NCBI RefSeq assembly: GCF_001610895.1
Contig: NZ_CP011274.1
Coordinates: 1 to 64,000 of the forward strand
Source: Planctomyces sp. SH-PL62
GTDB lineage: Bacteria > Planctomycetota > Planctomycetia > Isosphaerales > Isosphaeraceae
DNA: 64,000 nt
Reading direction: 5' to 3'
Part shown: positions 26,901-35,252 of the stretch, piece by piece
Layout of the letters: the number at the start of each line of letters is the position of its first letter
Position numbering within the stretch: position 1 is the stretch's first letter
The notes under the pieces: model-generated
Seen by the model: only the letters and a program-made list of their open reading frames with translations
Told to the model about the DNA's origin: nothing
The model's database searches: none
Program-made: the position numbers and the translations under genes

Positions 26901-27382
26901 GGCTGGCTCCCCTGGACGAGGCTGTCATCGTCGGCGGCCGGGGGCGGGGGCGGCCCGGTCTCGTCCAGCGACAGGCGGCGGGCCAGGTCGGCCCAGAAGA
27001 TCAGGCCGGCGAGGTTCTCCTCCGCGTCGACGACGAGGGCCAGGCGGGCCCCGGCGGCGGACATCGTCTGGAGCACCTGGTCGACGTGGGCGTCGAGAGG
27101 GATCGTGGGGAACTCCGTGACCATGACCTCGGTGACCGGGCGATCGGCCAGGTCGGGCGAGTCGGCCACGGCGAGGGCCACGTCGCGATCGACGACCACC
27201 CCGACCGGCTTGCCGGCGTCGATGACCGGGACCACGTCGCTGTCGTTCTCCTTGAAGATCATCACGGCCTCGGTGACCGTGCTGAACGGGGAGCAGGACC
27301 GGACGACGGGGGACATCACGTCGGCCGCGGTCAGATCCTCGGACGCGAGGACAGGGATCGGATCGGGCGAACCGGCGCTCAT
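26897..27382 (-). CDS. CBS-domain pair protein
   Basis: A 161-residue regulatory protein with two CBS repeats. They are VMSPVVRSCSPFSTVTEAVM with DSDVVPVIDAGKPVGVVVDR (residues about 20-85) and VMVTEFPTIPLDAHVDQVLQ with GARLALVVDAEENLAGLIFW (about 85-145). Such pairs bind adenine nucleotides or related ligands and usually control a partner. The Pro-rich tail PPPPPAADDD is likely flexible. It lies 107 bp downstream of the AI-2E-type transporter gene and is translationally coupled (four-base overlap) to the next gene. A role in sensing energy state for this stress-type operon is inference. Confidence 0.85.
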   Translation of the reverse strand: MSAGSPDPIPVLASEDLTAADVMSPVVRSCSPFSTVTEAVMIFKENDSDVVPVIDAGKPVGVVVDRDVALAVADSPDLADRPVTEVMVTEFPTIPLDAHVDQVLQTMSAAGARLALVVDAEENLAGLIFWADLARRLSLDETGPPPPPAADDDSLVQGSQP

Positions 27383-27489
27383 GGTCGGGCTCCAGGGAAT
27401 GGGATTCGGCGAGTTCCTCGCCCCACGTCGCGGGCGCGAATCGCTCAACGACCAGGTGGTAATGCAGATGCCGTGCCGATCGCCCGGGA

Positions 27490-29490
27490 TCACTCCCGGC
27501 CGACCTGCACCTCGGCCTTGGCCTTGGCCTCCGTCTCGGCCTCCGTGTCCGCCTCGGCCTCGGCGTCGGTCGGGGCCTCCGGGCTGCGGTTGAGGATCAG
27601 GGCGCGGGCCGAGGCCAGCGAGACGACGACCCGGCTGGCCGAGGCCGGCTTGAGGCTCTCGACCACCTTCGGCGTCTCGGCGTCGTCGTCCCAGTAGCCG
27701 AAGACGACGGGAGTCTCGGGGTATCGGGCGCGCATCCGCTTGGTCAGGTAGCGGGCGCGGGTGAGGCCGATGGGGGGGAGGTGGGAGATCAGGATCAGGG
27801 CCGGGTCGAGCTGGGCGACCTTGTCCGTGACCTGCAGCGAGGAGCCGCCGGCGGAGATGATCGTGAACCGCACGCCCGACGGCTTCAGCAGCATGTTGAG
27901 CATCCGGAGCACCAGGGCGTCGGCGCCGCCGCCGGTGGCCAGGCCGACCAGGGGCCGGTCCTCGTCCTTCAGCGAGCCCAGGGAGGGGAGGGGGTCGATG
28001 TCGAGCTTGGACGTCGCGACGGGGGTCGGCGAGGAGCGGCCCCCCAGTCGGAATCGGCTGAGCAACCGGCGTCGGGCCGCTTCCGCCCGAGTGCGGACCG
28101 GCGACGGCTCGGTCGAGTCCTGGGCCTGGGCCGGGGCCGGGGCCGGGGCCGGGATCAGGACCACGTCGTCGCGGTCGGAGACGTCGTCGAGCCAGTCGCG
28201 GACGACCCGCCAGATGAAGGCGACGTCGCGGTTGTCGACGAAGTCGTGGGTGCGGTCGTGCTCGGCGCGGGAGAGGGTCGGGACGATGATCCGGTCGCAG
28301 ACCTCCTCGAACGAGGTCGCCTTGACGGCCTCGTCCAGCAGGAGCAGCGAGCCGTCGAGGTCGTGGCTGAGGACCTTCTGGTACCAACGCAGGTCGTCGG
28401 CCACCTCGACGTCGTGGCGGAGCAGGGTGCCCAGGAAGCCGAGGCCGGGGATCGACCGCCCGGCGACCGCCAGGCAGACCGTCAGCGCGTTGGCCAGCAG
28501 CAGCCCCAGCGGCCCCCAGAGCCAGGCCCAGAACATGGCCGCCACCAGCAGGCCGATCGGCGAGATGCCGGTGCTCTTGCCGTAGAGCAGGGGCTCGATG
28601 CTGTTGACCACCACCTCGGCGGCGGCGAACAGGGCGAAGACCAACAGCGGTTCGGTCCAGCCCGGGAAGTGGGCGATGGCGATGACGAACGGGAACGAGA
28701 ACGACAGGACCGTCCCCAGGTAGGGGATGAACCGGAAGATCGCCGCCAGGAACCCCCAGAGGGCCGGCGACGGCAGGCCGATCGCCCAGGCCCCCAGGCC
28801 GATCGCCGTCCCGAACCCGGCGTTCACCAGCGCCAGGGCCGTCAGGTAGCTGCTCAGGCCCCGGCCGATCTGGCCCAAGGTCTTGGTCGTGACACCGATC
28901 TGCCCCCATCCCACGAGCTGGATGATCCGGTTGCCCACGTCCTCGCGCTCGAACAGGAGGAAGACGACCAGCAGCAGGACGATCCCGACCAGGGCGATGC
29001 CCGACTCGAAAGGGCCGAGGTAGGTGTGGATCCGGCCCCAGAGGTCCTCGCCGCCGACGATCCGCACGGGCTGCGCCCGATCCCGGTCCCGGCGCTCCTG
29101 CTCGGACGCGATCGACTCCTCGAGCTCGGTGGCGGCCGAGAAGACCCGGTCGAGCGACGAGGACTCGCCCGGCTTCAGCCCGGCCAGCTTCTTGTTGATG
29201 TTCTGCTGATAGGCGGGGATCTCCTTGGCCAGCGTCGCGAACTGGTGGCCGACGACGTACGAGGTGCCGACGATCCCGGCCACCAGGACGATGAGGACGG
29301 CCGCCACGCTCAGGACCCGAGGGAGCCCCAGGCGCTCCAGCCGGGACACCACGGGGGCCAGCAGGAAGGAGACCAGGATGGCGAGGGCGACCGGCTTCAG
29401 GACCTCGGCCGCCAGCGACATGGCGATGATGATCGTCCCGCCGATCAGGAGGAAGCGGAGCAGCCGAGTCGTGGCGACGTCGAGGTTCAT
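27490..29490 (-). CDS. AI-2E/PerM-family membrane transporter fused to a B12-binding-like domain
   Basis: A 666-residue fusion. Residues 1-375 are the AI-2E exporter (PerM) fold: an N-terminal hairpin (LLIGGTIIIAMSLAAEVLKP, LAILVSFLLAPVVSRLERLG), a long periplasmic insert, then FIPYLGTVLSFSFPFVIAIA and EPLLYGKSTGISPIGLLVAA, the family's signature segments. Residues about 375-455 form a helical cytosolic linker. An Ala/Pro stretch (APAPAPAQAQ, from a GGGGCC tandem) follows. Residues about 520-640 (RPLVGLATGGGADALVLRML, VRFTIISAGGSSLQVTDKVA and ALILISHLPPIGLTRARYLT) resemble a cobalamin-binding Rossmann fold, but the DxHxxG cobalt-ligand motif is absent. The tail is a Glu/Ala/Lys repeat. Substrate unknown. 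First gene of the stress-type operon. The start at 29490 directly precedes the first helix. Confidence 0.85.
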   Translation of the reverse strand: MNLDVATTRLLRFLLIGGTIIIAMSLAAEVLKPVALAILVSFLLAPVVSRLERLGLPRVLSVAAVLIVLVAGIVGTSYVVGHQFATLAKEIPAYQQNINKKLAGLKPGESSSLDRVFSAATELEESIASEQERRDRDRAQPVRIVGGEDLWGRIHTYLGPFESGIALVGIVLLLVVFLLFEREDVGNRIIQLVGWGQIGVTTKTLGQIGRGLSSYLTALALVNAGFGTAIGLGAWAIGLPSPALWGFLAAIFRFIPYLGTVLSFSFPFVIAIAHFPGWTEPLLVFALFAAAEVVVNSIEPLLYGKSTGISPIGLLVAAMFWAWLWGPLGLLLANALTVCLAVAGRSIPGLGFLGTLLRHDVEVADDLRWYQKVLSHDLDGSLLLLDEAVKATSFEEVCDRIIVPTLSRAEHDRTHDFVDNRDVAFIWRVVRDWLDDVSDRDDVVLIPAPAPAPAQAQDSTEPSPVRTRAEAARRRLLSRFRLGGRSSPTPVATSKLDIDPLPSLGSLKDEDRPLVGLATGGGADALVLRMLNMLLKPSGVRFTIISAGGSSLQVTDKVAQLDPALILISHLPPIGLTRARYLTKRMRARYPETPVVFGYWDDDAETPKVVESLKPASASRVVVSLASARALILNRSPEAPTDAEAEADTEAETEAKAKAEVQVGRE

Positions 29491-29644
29491 GGCGATCGTT
29501 TCTCGCGAGCCTGCGGGGAGGGTGAGGCGGATCGGGACCCATCCCGCCGCGGGCCGTCGGCCTTCACCTTCCTTTAGCAATCGCCGCGCCGGAGACGCGG
29601 ATTCGCGCGACGTCGCGCCGGGGCTCGCGAGTTCCCGGCCGTGC

Positions 29645-29659
29645 GCAAGGGGATTCCCA
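29645..29659 (-). promoter_or_regulatory. Sigma-54-like promoter candidate for the AI-2E/CBS operon
   Basis: On the minus strand TGGGAATCCCCTTGC has the required GG-N10-GC spacing with a full TTGC at -12. It lies about 155 bp upstream of the transporter start and immediately beyond the 3' end of an NtrC-family activator gene. The -24 box is only a partial match (TGGGAAT against TGGCACG). Confidence 0.4.
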
Positions 29660-29755
29660 GGGCCGCGAGGGGGGCCGGGATCGATGTCGGCGGGGGTGCC
29701 GAGGGGGGCGAATCCCCGCGCCGCGAGGGGGCGGACGCGGGGGTTCGAGGCGGGG

Positions 29756-31231
29756 TCACTTGGGCTTGTAGGCGGCGGTGTCGATCTTGTAGAGGGCGAT
29801 CTTGGCGGAGATGCTCCGGCGCGAGAGGCCGCTGATCTTGGCGCAGCGGCCGACGTGACCCCGGCACTTCCGCAGGGCCTTGCGGAGGTATCGCTCCTCG
29901 AAGGCCGAGGTCAGCTCGGAGAGCTGATCGGTCAAGGGGCGGGCGAGGTCGACCTGGAGCGAACCCCGGCGGCCCTTCTTGGGGACGAGGTCGCGGGGGA
30001 GGTTCTCGGGCTTGATCTCGCCGTCGCGGGCGGTGACGCAGGCCCGCTCCATGGCGTTCTCCAGCTGGCGGATGTTGCCGGGCCAGGCGAAGGAATAGAG
30101 CCGGTCCATGGCGGCGCTGGAGATGTGGGCGGCGTTCTGGCCGGGCCGGGCGTACTTCTGTGCGAAGTAGGTGGCCAGGAGGCGGATGTCCTCGGGCCGC
30201 TGGCGGAGCGGGGGGAGGTCGATCTTGACCACGTTGAGGCGGTAGTACAGGTCCTCGCGGAACTTCCCCTCCTTGACCGCCGCTTCGAGCCCCTGGTTGG
30301 TGGCGCCGATGACCCGGACGTCGACCTCGATGGGGGCGTTGCCGCCGACGCGCTCGAACTTCCGCTCCTGGAGGACGCGGAGGAGCTTGATCTGCATCGA
30401 CATGGGGATGTCGGCCACCTCGTCGAGGAAGAGGGTGCCGCCGTGGGCGATCTCGAACCGGCCCTTGCGCTGGCCGGCGGCGCCGGTGAACGACCCCTTC
30501 TCGTGGCCGAACAGCTCGCTCTCCAGCAGGGTTTCCGAGAGGGCCGCGCAGTGGACGGGGACGAACGGCCCCTTGCGGTACTCGGCCGAGGCCTGGTGGA
30601 TGGCGCGGGCGAGCTGCTCCTTGCCGGTGCCGGTCTCCCCCTCGATGAGGACGGTGGTGGTGGTGTCGGCGATGTTGCCGATCAGCTCGAAGATCTCGAA
30701 CATCTTCGGGCTCTTGCTCAGGACGTTGAGGAAGCGGTGCCGCTCGCCGATCTGGGCTCGGAGGGCGGACAGCTCGTCCTGGAGGCTGCGCTCGCGGAGG
30801 GCGCGCTCGATGAGGAGGCAGAGGTGCTGGGGGTCGGGGGGCTTGGTCAGGAAGTCGTAGGCGCCCATGCGCATGGCGTGGACGGCGTCGTCGATGCTGC
30901 CGTGGCCGGTGGTGACGATGACGGTCACCGGCAGCCGCCGGGCCTGGATCTCGGCCATCAGCTTCAGGCCGTCGACCTTGGGCATCCGCAGGTCGGTGAC
31001 GACGATGCTGTACGGCTTCTCGGCCAGCATCTCCAGAGCCTGGGCGCCGTCGGGGGCGAGGTCGACCTCGATCCCCAGCGCCATGTTGAGGAGCTGCTGG
31101 AACGAGGTGCGCGTGTCCTCGTCGTCCTCGACGAGGAGCATCCGCCGGACCGGCTCGACGCTCAGGGCCGTCGGCTCGGCGTCCTGGGGAGGTTGGGGGT
31201 CTCTCGGCTCGTTGTCGACGACTGTGGTCAC
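29756..31231 (-). CDS. NtrC-family sigma-54-dependent response regulator
   Basis: A 491-residue enhancer-binding protein. The receiver domain (about residues 30-145) has acidic pocket VEDDEDTR, phospho-acceptor region YSIVVTDLRMPKVDG and conserved Lys in YDFLTKPPDPQ. The AAA+ domain (about 170-405) has Walker A IEGETGTGKEQLARAI, the sigma-54 contact loop ESELFGHEKGSFTGA (GAFTGA as GSFTGA), Walker B GGTLFLDEVADIP, and FREDLYYRLNVVKIDLPPLR. The C-terminus carries a Fis-type helix-turn-helix, LRKALRKCRGHVGRCAKISG followed by LSRRSISAKIALYKID. It is divergent from two sensor-kinase genes starting at 31500, and sigma-54-like promoters flank it on both sides. Its partner kinase is therefore probably one of those. 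Confidence 0.95.
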   Translation of the reverse strand: MTTVVDNEPRDPQPPQDAEPTALSVEPVRRMLLVEDDEDTRTSFQQLLNMALGIEVDLAPDGAQALEMLAEKPYSIVVTDLRMPKVDGLKLMAEIQARRLPVTVIVTTGHGSIDDAVHAMRMGAYDFLTKPPDPQHLCLLIERALRERSLQDELSALRAQIGERHRFLNVLSKSPKMFEIFELIGNIADTTTTVLIEGETGTGKEQLARAIHQASAEYRKGPFVPVHCAALSETLLESELFGHEKGSFTGAAGQRKGRFEIAHGGTLFLDEVADIPMSMQIKLLRVLQERKFERVGGNAPIEVDVRVIGATNQGLEAAVKEGKFREDLYYRLNVVKIDLPPLRQRPEDIRLLATYFAQKYARPGQNAAHISSAAMDRLYSFAWPGNIRQLENAMERACVTARDGEIKPENLPRDLVPKKGRRGSLQVDLARPLTDQLSELTSAFEERYLRKALRKCRGHVGRCAKISGLSRRSISAKIALYKIDTAAYKPK

Positions 31232-31398
31232 CCGCTTCGCTCCCGGATCGGTGGGCGTCCGGCCCGTCGTCGCCCCGGCGACTCACGCCTGGATTGCGGG
31301 GCGTCTCCTCGGCCGTCGCGCCGCCTCCATGTTAACACAGCCGCCGCCGATCGTCAGGGCGCGGCGTCCCGACTTCCACCCGCACCGATCCGGCTCCC

Positions 31399-31414
31399 TG
31401 GAATGCGGTTTGCT
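31399..31414 (+). promoter_or_regulatory. Sigma-54-like promoter candidate for the sensor-kinase operon
   Basis: TGGAATGCGGTTTGCT fits the -24/-12 consensus TGGCACG-N4-TTGCW, with GG and GC exactly 10 bases apart and a perfect TTGCT. It lies 86 bp upstream of the kinase ATG, and the NtrC-family activator gene is divergent from it. A short palindrome TGTTAACA at 31330-31337 could be an activator site. Confidence 0.5.
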
Positions 31415-31499
31415 TGGTGGTTTTAATAGAAAGGGAGCGCGACGCGCGCGGCGGAACGATCCCCTGCAAATCTCCCGACGGACGGATGGACCGACGCGC

Positions 31500-32687
31500 A
31501 TGAAGACCCGGACCCAGTTCGACGCCGAACCCTCGCGGGCGTCCGCGGGCCCCCCGCCCCGCCTCGTGGGGACGGCCGACGCGGACGGGGCCGCGACCTC
31601 GTTCGACGACCGCTGGGCCGAGTACACCGGGCTGTCTCCGGCGGCCAGCCTGGGCGCCGGCTGGCTGGAGGCCGTCCATCCGCTCGATCGCGGCCCCCTC
31701 CTCCAGGCCTGGCGGACGGCCGCTGACGACGGGGCCGAGTTCGAGGCCGAGATCCGGCTCCGGCGCGGGGCCGACGGCGTTCATCGCCGCCACCGGGCCC
31801 GAGGGACCCCCGTCCGCGACGGGGCGGGGGCCGTCGCCCAGTGGGTCGTCGTCCTGAGCGAGATCGACGGCCCTCGTCGGGACGAGCGGCTCGAACGCAT
31901 GGTCCGGGAGCGGACCGTCGAGCTGCGGCGGAGCAACGCCGAGCTGGAGCGGTTCGCGGCCGTCGCCGCGCACGACCTCCAGGAGCCGTTGCGGAAGATC
32001 GTGGCGTTCGGCGACCGCCTCGCCGCCCGTTCCGGCCCGACGCTCGACGCCCAGGGTCGCGACCACCTCGACCGGATCGCCGCCGCCGCCGGCCGCATGC
32101 GCGAGCTGGTAGACGGGCTCATGGAGCTTTCGCGGGTCGACGCGCGGGACCGTCCCCTCCCGGCCGTCGACCTGGGGGCCGTCGTCGCCGACGTCGTCGC
32201 GGATCTGGACGAGCTGGTCGCGAAGACCGGCGGCCGGGTCGAGGTCGGCCCCCTGCCGACGATCCGGGCCGACCGCACCCAGATGCGCCAGCTCTTCCAG
32301 AACCTGATCGGCAACGCGCTGAAGTTCCATCCCCCCGGTCGCGGTTCGCTCGTCCGCCTGTCGTCCCGGGTCGCGGACGACGGCGGGAATGCGACTTCCT
32401 GCTGGGTGCTGGAGGTGGCCGACGACGGGATCGGCTTCGACGAGGCCTACGGCGAGCGGATCTTCCAGCCCTTCGAACGGCTGAACGGCCGCGAGGCGTT
32501 CGAGGGCTCGGGCATGGGGCTGGCGATCTGTCGAAAGATCGTCGAACGTCATTCGGGTAGACTCACGGCGGTGAGCGCGCCGGGCGGGGGTTCCACGTTT
32601 CGGGTCGCGCTCCCCCTTGAACCTCCGACCCCGGGATCCCAATCTCATGATTCCCAAGCGAGAGCCGATCACGACGCCGACGAATGA
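31500..32687 (+). CDS. PAS-domain sensor histidine kinase
   Basis: A soluble kinase of 395 residues. The PAS domain (about 20-125) has WAEYTGLSPAASLGAGWLEA and the PAC-like region FEAEIRLRRGADGVHRRHRA. A coiled linker (RTVELRRSNAELERFAAVAA) leads to the H-box AHDLQEPLRKIVAFGDRLAA. The ATPase domain has the N-box LFQNLIGNALKFHPP, G1 VADDGIGFDE, F-box IFQPFERLNG and G2 GSGMGLAICRKIVERHSG. The HDLQEPLRK H-box is the phytochrome-like type, often paired with small receivers. No membrane segment. The frame is open far upstream, but ATG 31500 follows the promoter candidate and precedes the PAS start. It overlaps the next gene by four bases (ATGA), so the two are coupled. Confidence 0.93.
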   Translation: MKTRTQFDAEPSRASAGPPPRLVGTADADGAATSFDDRWAEYTGLSPAASLGAGWLEAVHPLDRGPLLQAWRTAADDGAEFEAEIRLRRGADGVHRRHRARGTPVRDGAGAVAQWVVVLSEIDGPRRDERLERMVRERTVELRRSNAELERFAAVAAHDLQEPLRKIVAFGDRLAARSGPTLDAQGRDHLDRIAAAAGRMRELVDGLMELSRVDARDRPLPAVDLGAVVADVVADLDELVAKTGGRVEVGPLPTIRADRTQMRQLFQNLIGNALKFHPPGRGSLVRLSSRVADDGGNATSCWVLEVADDGIGFDEAYGERIFQPFERLNGREAFEGSGMGLAICRKIVERHSGRLTAVSAPGGGSTFRVALPLEPPTPGSQSHDSQARADHDADE

Positions 32688-33928
32688 AGACCGACGCGTC
32701 CGCCTCGGAGGTGGGGATGTCTGAGAAGCCGATCCGCCTGATGCTGATCGACGACGACGAGGAGGACTATCTCCTGACTCGCGACCTCCTTGAAGGCATC
32801 GCCGACATCGAGATCGAGCTCGACTGGCTCGCCGACGCCGACCGCGCCGTCGACGTGATCTGCGACGGGGGCTGCGACCTCTACCTGGTCGATTACAGCC
32901 TGGGGAGGATCGACGGGCTGGCCGTGATCCGCGAGGCCCTCGCGCGGGGCGCCTCGGCGCCGATGATCCTCCTGACCGGCCTCGACGAGCGCGCCATCGA
33001 CCTCGACGCCATGCGCGCCGGCGCGGCCGACTTCCTGGAGAAATGGCGGCTCAACCCCACCCTCCTGGAGCGGTCGATCCGCTACAGCCTCCAGGAGAAA
33101 CAGCACGCCGAGGAGCTGGAGCGCCGGGTCCAGGAGCGGACCACCGAGCTGGCCCGGGCCAACTCCGCCCTCCAGGCGCAGGTCGCCGAACGGGTCCGCG
33201 CCGAGGAGGCGCTCCGCACCGCCGACCGTCGCAAGGACGAATACCTCTCCACCCTGGCCCACGAGCTGCGCAACCCCCTGGTCCCGATCCGGAACGCCCT
33301 GGAGATCATGCGGCTGGCCGGCTCCGACCCGGCCGTCTTCGAGCCCAGCCGCGCCATGATCGAACGCCAGGTCAAGCACCTGATCCGGCTGATCGACGAC
33401 CTCATGGTGGTGGCGCGGATCTCCCGAGGGATGATCAAGCTCAAGTATGAGTCCTCCTCGGCGGAACGCCTGACGGCGACCGCCGTGGAGAATCTCCAGC
33501 CGTTCCTGACCAAGCGTCGGCACGACTTCCAGGTCGACCTCGCCGAGGGCCTCCCCCCCCTGCGCGTCGATTCCGAGCGGCTGGTCCAGGTCCTTTACAA
33601 CCTCCTGCACAACGCCGCCAAGTACACCCAGCCCGGCGGCCGGATCCGCCTGGGCGTGGAGCCCGAGGGCGACGGCGTCCTTTTCCGGGTCCGCGACGAC
33701 GGGCCGGGCATCCCCCGGGACATGCTCCAGGCCGTCTTCGAGATCTTCTTCCAGGTCAAGCGGCCCGACGACGACGGCGTCGCCAGCGGCCTCGGCGTCG
33801 GGCTCTGGCTGGTCAAGCGGATCGTCGAGCTGCACGGCGGCCGGGTGGAAGCCCGGAGCGGGGCCGACGAGCGAGGGAGCGAGTTCCTCGCCTGGATCCC
33901 CGCGACCCCCCCCGACGCCGAAGAGTGA
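32684..33928 (+). CDS. Receiver-histidine kinase hybrid (REC-HisKA-HATPase)
   Basis: A 414-residue protein with an N-terminal receiver (acidic pair IDDDEED, phospho-acceptor in CDLYLVDYSLGRIDG near residue 70, conserved Lys in FLEKWRLNP). A coiled coil follows (ERRVQERTTELARANSALQA), then the H-box STLAHELRNPLVPIRNALEI, N-box LYNLLHNAAKYTQPG, G1 VRDDGPGIPRDM and G2 SGLGVGLWLVKRIVELHGG. The input is therefore a phosphorelay, not a ligand. The coupled kinase directly upstream (four-base overlap) is the obvious phosphate donor, through its phytochrome-type H-box. Output may go to the divergent NtrC-type regulator at 29756-31231. No membrane segments. Confidence 0.93.
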   Translation: MKTDASASEVGMSEKPIRLMLIDDDEEDYLLTRDLLEGIADIEIELDWLADADRAVDVICDGGCDLYLVDYSLGRIDGLAVIREALARGASAPMILLTGLDERAIDLDAMRAGAADFLEKWRLNPTLLERSIRYSLQEKQHAEELERRVQERTTELARANSALQAQVAERVRAEEALRTADRRKDEYLSTLAHELRNPLVPIRNALEIMRLAGSDPAVFEPSRAMIERQVKHLIRLIDDLMVVARISRGMIKLKYESSSAERLTATAVENLQPFLTKRRHDFQVDLAEGLPPLRVDSERLVQVLYNLLHNAAKYTQPGGRIRLGVEPEGDGVLFRVRDDGPGIPRDMLQAVFEIFFQVKRPDDDGVASGLGVGLWLVKRIVELHGGRVEARSGADERGSEFLAWIPATPPDAEE

Positions 33929-34005
33929 CGGGTCCGGCATCGCGTTTGCACAGGTCGCATTCAGAGAATGACGAATGCCGATCCCAGCACGCGAGGAAGG
34001 TCCCC

Positions 34006-34230
34006 ATGAGCACCCCCATGACGTCCCACGCCCCGGCCGGCTGGCTCGCGGCGATCAAGCACTTCTTCTGCCGGGTCTTCTCTCGGCCCGAGAATCGCGG
34101 CGCCTGCGACCGCATCGTGCCCGAGGAGGCGCGGCCGATCACGTCCGACGAGATCGTCGACGAGAGCTCCGAGGACTCGTTCCCCGCCAGCGACCCCCCG
34201 AGCTACACCGGCACGACCTCGTTCACCTGA
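34006..34230 (+). CDS. Small hypothetical protein with acidic DSFPASDPPSYTG tail
   Basis: A protein of 74 residues with an Arg/Phe-rich N-terminal helix (AIKHFFCRVFSRPENR) and a C-terminal DESSEDSFPASDPPSYTGTT. That DSFPASDPPS motif ends many small bacterial proteins of unknown function, often near stress genes. ATG 34006 is preceded by GAGGAAGG five bases upstream, a good ribosome-binding site, so the upstream in-frame extension is not used. It follows the two kinases and precedes a zinc-ribbon gene by 32 bp. Function unknown. Confidence 0.7.
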   Translation: MSTPMTSHAPAGWLAAIKHFFCRVFSRPENRGACDRIVPEEARPITSDEIVDESSEDSFPASDPPSYTGTTSFT

Positions 34231-34262
34231 GCCCGAGGCCCGACGCCCGAAAGGAGCCCGAC

Positions 34263-34499
34263 ATGGCGACCTGCGAGGTCTGCGGCAACGACTATGAGAA
34301 CGCCATCACCGTGACGAAGGACGGCAAGGAGCACGTCTTCGACTGCTTCGAATGCGCGATCCACGCCCTGGCGCCCGCGTGCGCCCACTGCGGCTGCCGG
34401 GTGATCGGCCACGGCGTGTCGGAAGGGGGGGCGATCTACTGCTGCGACGCCTGCACCCGCCACGAGGCCTCTTCGCACCAGCATGCCGGATCCCGCTGA
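34263..34499 (+). CDS. Small cysteine-rich zinc-ribbon protein
   Basis: A protein of 78 residues with four cysteine clusters: CEVCGNDYENA (positions 4-7), FDCFECAIH, CAHCGCRVIGHG and YCCDACTRH. The arrangement fits a treble-clef/TRASH-like or metallothionein-like zinc protein. AAGGAG nine bases upstream supports the start at 34263. It sits between two other small genes in the same direction, so it may share their stress-related expression. No enzymatic role can be assigned. Confidence 0.8.
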   Translation: MATCEVCGNDYENAITVTKDGKEHVFDCFECAIHALAPACAHCGCRVIGHGVSEGGAIYCCDACTRHEASSHQHAGSR

Positions 34500-34622
34500 T
34501 CGGCGGGCGGCACGAAACTTGCGGTCCTGGTCTCCCATGGCCTTCGGGCGTCGACGACGCCCGGCACTCCCCGGGACGGTCCCCGGGACGATCAGGCGAA
34601 GTCAACAAGGGGGATTCGACAG

Positions 34623-35180
34623 ATGGCGGACGCGAGAACCCCGCTCGAGCGTGCCTTGACGCTCGCGGCGGTCAGCGGTTTGAGGGCCACGATGGGGCCG
34701 GCGCTGCTGGACTCCTCGAGGCGCGGCGGCGGCCGGCGGAGCGGCTGGGTGCTGGGGGCGCTGGGCGAGATGGCCGTCGACAAGCTCGGCCTGTTCACCC
34801 GGCGATATCGGCCGATGCTGATGGTCCCGCACGCCCTCGCCGGGGCCTACGCGGCCCGCGAGAGCCTGCGGCGGGACGGCGTCGAGGACGCCTCCGGCCC
34901 GATCATGGGAGCCGTGGTCGCCGCCGGCGTGGCGGGGGTCGCCCCCATCGCGCGGATGGCCCTGAACAAGGGCCTCGGCGTCAACGACGCGGTCCTCAGC
35001 ATGGCCGAGGACTACCTCGCCCTGAAATTCGGCGGCGAGGCCGTCGGCCTCTCGATGGAGCAGCTCGGCGACGCGGCCAAGGACGCGCTCGGCGACCTCC
35101 GCGACAAGGTCGCCCCCGACCTTGAAATGCCCGCGATCCCCGGCATGGCTCCTTCCCCACCGCTCGCCGGCCGGGTCTGA
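34623..35180 (+). CDS. DUF4126-like small membrane protein
   Basis: A 185-residue protein. ERALTLAAVSGLRATMGPAL resembles the start of DUF4126-type proteins. Hydrophobic stretches near residues 55-75 (YRPMLMVPHALAGAYAARES) and 95-115 (IMGAVVAAGVAGVAPIARMA) suggest two or three membrane passes. The C-terminal third is soluble and helical (MEQLGDAAKDALGDLRDKVA). It is the last gene before a strong terminator and is convergent with the metal-efflux operon. Family assignment is tentative and function unknown. Confidence 0.6.
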   Translation: MADARTPLERALTLAAVSGLRATMGPALLDSSRRGGGRRSGWVLGALGEMAVDKLGLFTRRYRPMLMVPHALAGAYAARESLRRDGVEDASGPIMGAVVAAGVAGVAPIARMALNKGLGVNDAVLSMAEDYLALKFGGEAVGLSMEQLGDAAKDALGDLRDKVAPDLEMPAIPGMAPSPPLAGRV

Positions 35181-35209
35181 TCCCACGACCGCATCGCCCG
35201 AAACGCCCG

Positions 35210-35243
35210 GAGCCCCGCGCCATCGAAGCATGGCGCGGGGCTC
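35210..35243 (+). terminator. Strong Rho-independent terminator
   Basis: A perfect 14-bp stem, GAGCCCCGCGCCAT with ATGGCGCGGGGCTC, closed by CGAAGC and followed by the T-rich TTTCATTTGTT. It lies 30 bp after the stop of the plus-strand gene and just beyond the 3' end of the convergent RND gene, so it may serve both. Confidence 0.9.
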
Positions 35244-35252
35244 TTTCATTTG

